From: Halomonas maura
Lineage (GTDB): Bacteria; Pseudomonadota; Gammaproteobacteria; Pseudomonadales; Halomonadaceae
Length of the DNA: 64,000 bases
Direction: 5' to 3'
Assembly: GCF_030409305.1 (NCBI RefSeq)
Contig: NZ_JAUFPQ010000026.1
Coordinates: 1-64,000 of the forward strand
Part shown: positions 61,858 through 64,000 of the stretch, in pieces
How positions within the stretch are numbered: the first letter of the stretch is position 1
How the letters are laid out: every line of letters starts with the position of its first letter
Notes under the pieces: generated by a model
The model's database searches: none
What the model was told of the DNA's origin: nothing
Seen by the model: only the letters and a program-made list of their open reading frames with translations
Program-made: the position numbers and the translations under genes

Positions 61858-61991
61858 GGCAGGGCTCCCGGTTGCGGTCGTGTCGGCGCCCAAGGGTACG
61901 CGATTGGTGTCACGAGGTCAGGTCGGTCTGGCCCGAAAAGCAAACGGGGACGCAGCGCGCCCCCGCAGCCTCGACACCGGCATCGCTCGGC

Positions 61992-62807
61992 TCAGTGGGA
62001 GAGTTCCTCGACCTGTTCGATGCGCACCAGGTCCTCGTAGGCATGCCAGCTGGCATGGCCGAGCACCGGCAGGATCAGCGCCAGGCCGATGTAGAAGGTC
62101 GCCACCCCGACCAGCACGCAGCCGGTGAGGATGACGGCCCACAGCAGCATGGGGCGGAAGTTCTTGGCCACCGAGCGGATACTGGCCTCGATCCCCTCCA
62201 TGAAGGTCAGTTCCTGATCCATCAGGGTCGGAATCGCCACCACGCTGATGGTGAAGGCGCCGAACGCCAGCACCGCGCCGATGGCCGTGCCCACCAGCAG
62301 CATGCCCAGCCCCTGGGGCGTGGTCAGCAGCGTCAGGTAGAGGGACTCCGGGTCGGGCGCACCGAGCCCGAAGAACAGGGCGAACAGCAGGGTCGCCAGG
62401 CGGATCCAGGCGAGGAAGAAGATCATCATCATCACGCCCATCATCGCCAGCTGGCCGGCATGGCCCCTCCAGCCACCGAAGGCGTCGCCCAGGGTGGGAT
62501 CGCGTCCGGCCTCCAGGGCTCGGCTGATGCCATAGGAGCCGACCGCCACCAGCGGGCCGATGAACATGAAACCGGCGATCAGTGGCAGCAGCCAGTGCCA
62601 CAGCCCCAGGGTGAAGGCTCCGGCCGTGATGGCGATGCTCAACCCGACCCAGAACATGCCATAGGCCAGGCTCACCGCCGTGGCGCGGCGAAAGTCCTCG
62701 AAGCCGGCCGCCAGCCAGGCACGGGGCTTGTCCATGCCGACGGGGCGGATGGTGATCTTGACGTTGATTGGCGCCTTGTCACGGTTTTTCGTGGCTGCTG
62801 CACTCAT
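61992..62807 (-). CDS. DUF2189 family membrane protein
   Basis: The 271-residue integral membrane protein has about six helices and the DUF2189 features: an N-terminal cytoplasmic stretch (VKITIRPVGMDKPRAWLAAGFEDFRR), SLAYGMFWVG, PLIAGFMFIGPLVAVGSYGISRALEAG and a C-terminal LGHASWHAYEDLV. Such proteins often accompany cytochrome c oxidase genes in proteobacteria, but none is present here. Function unknown; it is monocistronic. Confidence 0.83.
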   Translation of the reverse strand: MSAAATKNRDKAPINVKITIRPVGMDKPRAWLAAGFEDFRRATAVSLAYGMFWVGLSIAITAGAFTLGLWHWLLPLIAGFMFIGPLVAVGSYGISRALEAGRDPTLGDAFGGWRGHAGQLAMMGVMMMIFFLAWIRLATLLFALFFGLGAPDPESLYLTLLTTPQGLGMLLVGTAIGAVLAFGAFTISVVAIPTLMDQELTFMEGIEASIRSVAKNFRPMLLWAVILTGCVLVGVATFYIGLALILPVLGHASWHAYEDLVRIEQVEELSH

Positions 62808-62983
62808 GGAGTCACCCCTGTTGCCGCCGATGGAGTCCCGGTGCTGCCGGGTCGGTCAGAGGGCGTGTTCGGCCTGCAGGTCCGATACGCGCTTCGCCTC
62901 TATGACACTTGATCAATGTAGACGACGGCCTGCCATTCCGCCGACGCCGACATCACCGCCCCCTCAACGCTGCACACGCCGAA

Positions 62984-63019
62984 ACGCCAACGCCCCCGGC
63001 GGAGCGGGGGCGTTGGCGT
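62984..63019 (-). terminator. Strong terminator after the universal stress protein gene
   Basis: ACGCCAACGCCCCC (62984-62997) and GGGGGCGTTGGCGT (63006-63019) form a perfect fourteen-base stem with an eight-base loop, 21 bases after the stop. On the minus strand TTCGGC follows, a weak T tract. Confidence 0.75.
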
Positions 63020-63039
63020 CGGCCAGGACCGCGGGTGGC

Positions 63040-63468
63040 TCAGCGCACGATCATCACCGACATCTTGCTGTGGTGCACCACGTGCTCGGCATTGGGGCCC
63101 AGCACGTAGTCGGCGAACTTGCGCTTGTTGTGGGACGCCATGACGATCAGGTCGACCTCGAGCTTCCTGGCCGCCTTGATGATCGCCTCCCAGGGCGAGC
63201 CGTCGACGATCACGCTCTGGACGGTGATGTCCTCCGGCACGTTCTTCTGGATGAACTCGTGCTGAGCCTTCGTCATCGCCTCATGGGCCTTGGTGGCGAA
63301 ATCCTCGGGGAAGTAGGCCCCCACCAGCGGCATCTGGTAGTCGGGCAGCACCGTCACCACATGCAGCGAGGCACCGAAGCTGCGACACAGTGTCAATGCC
63401 GTGGGCAGGGCCTTGCTCCAGGAGGCCTCCTCGTTGAGATCCACGGGTAGCAGTATCTTGCTGTACAT
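63040..63468 (-). CDS. Universal stress protein (UspA family)
   Basis: The 142-residue protein has the Usp fold (MYSKILLPVDLNEEASWSKAL, SLHVVTVLPDY, SPWEAIIKAARKLEVDLIVMASHNK, SVMIVR). The usual ATP-binding glycine motif is degenerate (the GS/SHG..G segment reads SHNKRKFADYVLGPN), so ATP binding is uncertain. It lies 14 bases after a TRAP permease gene on the same strand; a similar pairing is known in Halomonas elongata, where TeaD regulates the TRAP ectoine transporter TeaABC, so it may regulate this TRAP system. A strong terminator follows. Confidence 0.88.
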   Translation of the reverse strand: MYSKILLPVDLNEEASWSKALPTALTLCRSFGASLHVVTVLPDYQMPLVGAYFPEDFATKAHEAMTKAQHEFIQKNVPEDITVQSVIVDGSPWEAIIKAARKLEVDLIVMASHNKRKFADYVLGPNAEHVVHHSKMSVMIVR

Positions 63469-63482
63469 GAACGTTACCTCCT

Positions 63483-64000
63483 TCAGGCCGAAACCGGCTC
63501 AGCGCTGCGCTCCCGACGCCGGCGCTGCAGCAGCACCACCAGGCCGAACACCAGGAAGGCAGGAATCCACATCAGCTCCTTGGTCCAGCGATCCACCGGG
63601 GCCTGGACCTGGACGATCTCCTGGTCGAAGTCGAAGCCCATGTCCGCCGCCTGACTGCCGAAGGCGACCATGTCGACCACGGCACGGTCGTCCTCGATGA
63701 GCAGTTCGAGGCCCAGGTTCTCGAGGCGTTCCTGGCCATCCGCCCCGTCCGGCACCGGCAGGGTCATGTAGGTCGTCATGGGATCCCCGTAGGCATCCAG
63801 CCCGCTGATCTGCACCCGCAGGGTGGAGTCGGGCTCGGCCTGGCCCAGCGCCTCGACGAACTGCGCCGGCGGGATGTCCTGATAGGGATCGTGGATCATG
63901 TCCATCCAGAACCCCGGCCGGAACAGGGTGAAGGCCACCAGCAGCAGCAGGATCGATTCGTACCAGCGACTGCGGGTGATCATGAAGCCCTGAGTCGCGG
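63483..64000 (-). CDS. C-terminal part of a fused TRAP transporter permease (5' part outside window)
   Basis: The frame enters from the window edge (ATQGFMITRSRWYESILLLLVAFTLFRPGFWMD) and ends at 63483. It contains one membrane helix, a periplasmic C-terminal domain of about 110 residues (DUF3394-like) and a last helix (MWIPAFLVFGLVVLL) with a basic tail. This is the C-terminal end of the large fused 4TM/12TM TRAP permeases. The internal ATG at 63983 is not a credible start, because the frame is open upstream with family-like sequence. The gene is followed by the universal stress protein. Confidence 0.8.
   Translation of the reverse strand, partial: ATQGFMITRSRWYESILLLLVAFTLFRPGFWMDMIHDPYQDIPPAQFVEALGQAEPDSTLRVQISGLDAYGDPMTTYMTLPVPDGADGQERLENLGLELLIEDDRAVVDMVAFGSQAADMGFDFDQEIVQVQAPVDRWTKELMWIPAFLVFGLVVLLQRRRRERSAEPVSA

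Noticed and set aside
63040..63468. Naming the stress protein teaD
   Set aside because: The adjacent permease is a fused 4TM/12TM type, whereas TeaB and TeaC are separate proteins, so it is not the ectoine system itself.

Overview
The window looks like a chromosomal segment of a moderately halophilic gammaproteobacterium of the Halomonadaceae (Halomonas or a close relative). The basis is uniformly high GC coding sequence, a BetT choline transporter with a BetI-type operator, and a 538-residue alpha-glucosidase whose catalytic residues fall at the same positions (D202, E271, D333) I recall for the characterised Halomonas enzyme. I saw no tRNA, rRNA, insertion sequence or CRISPR array. Many gene pairs overlap by ATGA, so operons are tight.

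Region 1 (1-13.2 kb) is a set of independent housekeeping and stress genes: a MscS-type channel with an N-terminal periplasmic domain, a BaeSR two-component pair, an M20 metallopeptidase, a Spy/CpxP-like periplasmic protein, BetT, a nitrilase, an HD-GYP phosphodiesterase, a DOPA-dioxygenase-like protein, a CreA lipoprotein and a small FlbD-like protein.

Region 2 (13.3-41.8 kb) is a nearly complete PQQ-dependent alcohol oxidation island. It holds a Zn alcohol dehydrogenase (adhP), aldehyde dehydrogenase (exaC), and a quinoprotein alcohol dehydrogenase with the extra aspartate that marks lanthanide-dependent enzymes. It also has a sulfite-oxidase-fold protein, a quinoprotein-associated binding protein, cytochrome c550 (pedF) and a four-gene ABC system with a beta-propeller protein. 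Regulation is by a LuxR-type response regulator, two hybrid histidine kinases, a FIST sensor and a GAF protein that has lost its output domains. PQQ is made by pqqABCDEH, followed by ercA, ercS and pqqF on the same strand. The cofactor pathway, the enzyme that uses it, the electron acceptor and the sensors are therefore all adjacent. A GTCGCA-containing motif recurs in three intergenic regions of the island.

Region 3 (42-59 kb) is an alpha-glucoside utilisation cluster: a LamB/ScrY-like porin facing away from a long operon with three periplasmic binding proteins, one permease pair (aglFG), one ATPase (aglK) and four GH13 alpha-glucosidases, ending in a LacI-family regulator. Matching LacI-type palindromes sit in the divergent porin/aglE promoter and in front of the regulator. 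The last two binding-protein/glucosidase modules are a tandem duplication with 3102-bp periodicity. The four glucosidases differ at the residue after the nucleophile (Thr, Ala, Val, Thr), which suggests divided linkage specificity.

Region 4 (59.1-64 kb) holds a BarA-like hybrid kinase paired with a cysteine-free sulfite-oxidase-fold periplasmic protein, a DUF2189 membrane protein, a universal stress protein and the C-terminal end of a fused TRAP transporter permease that runs off the window.
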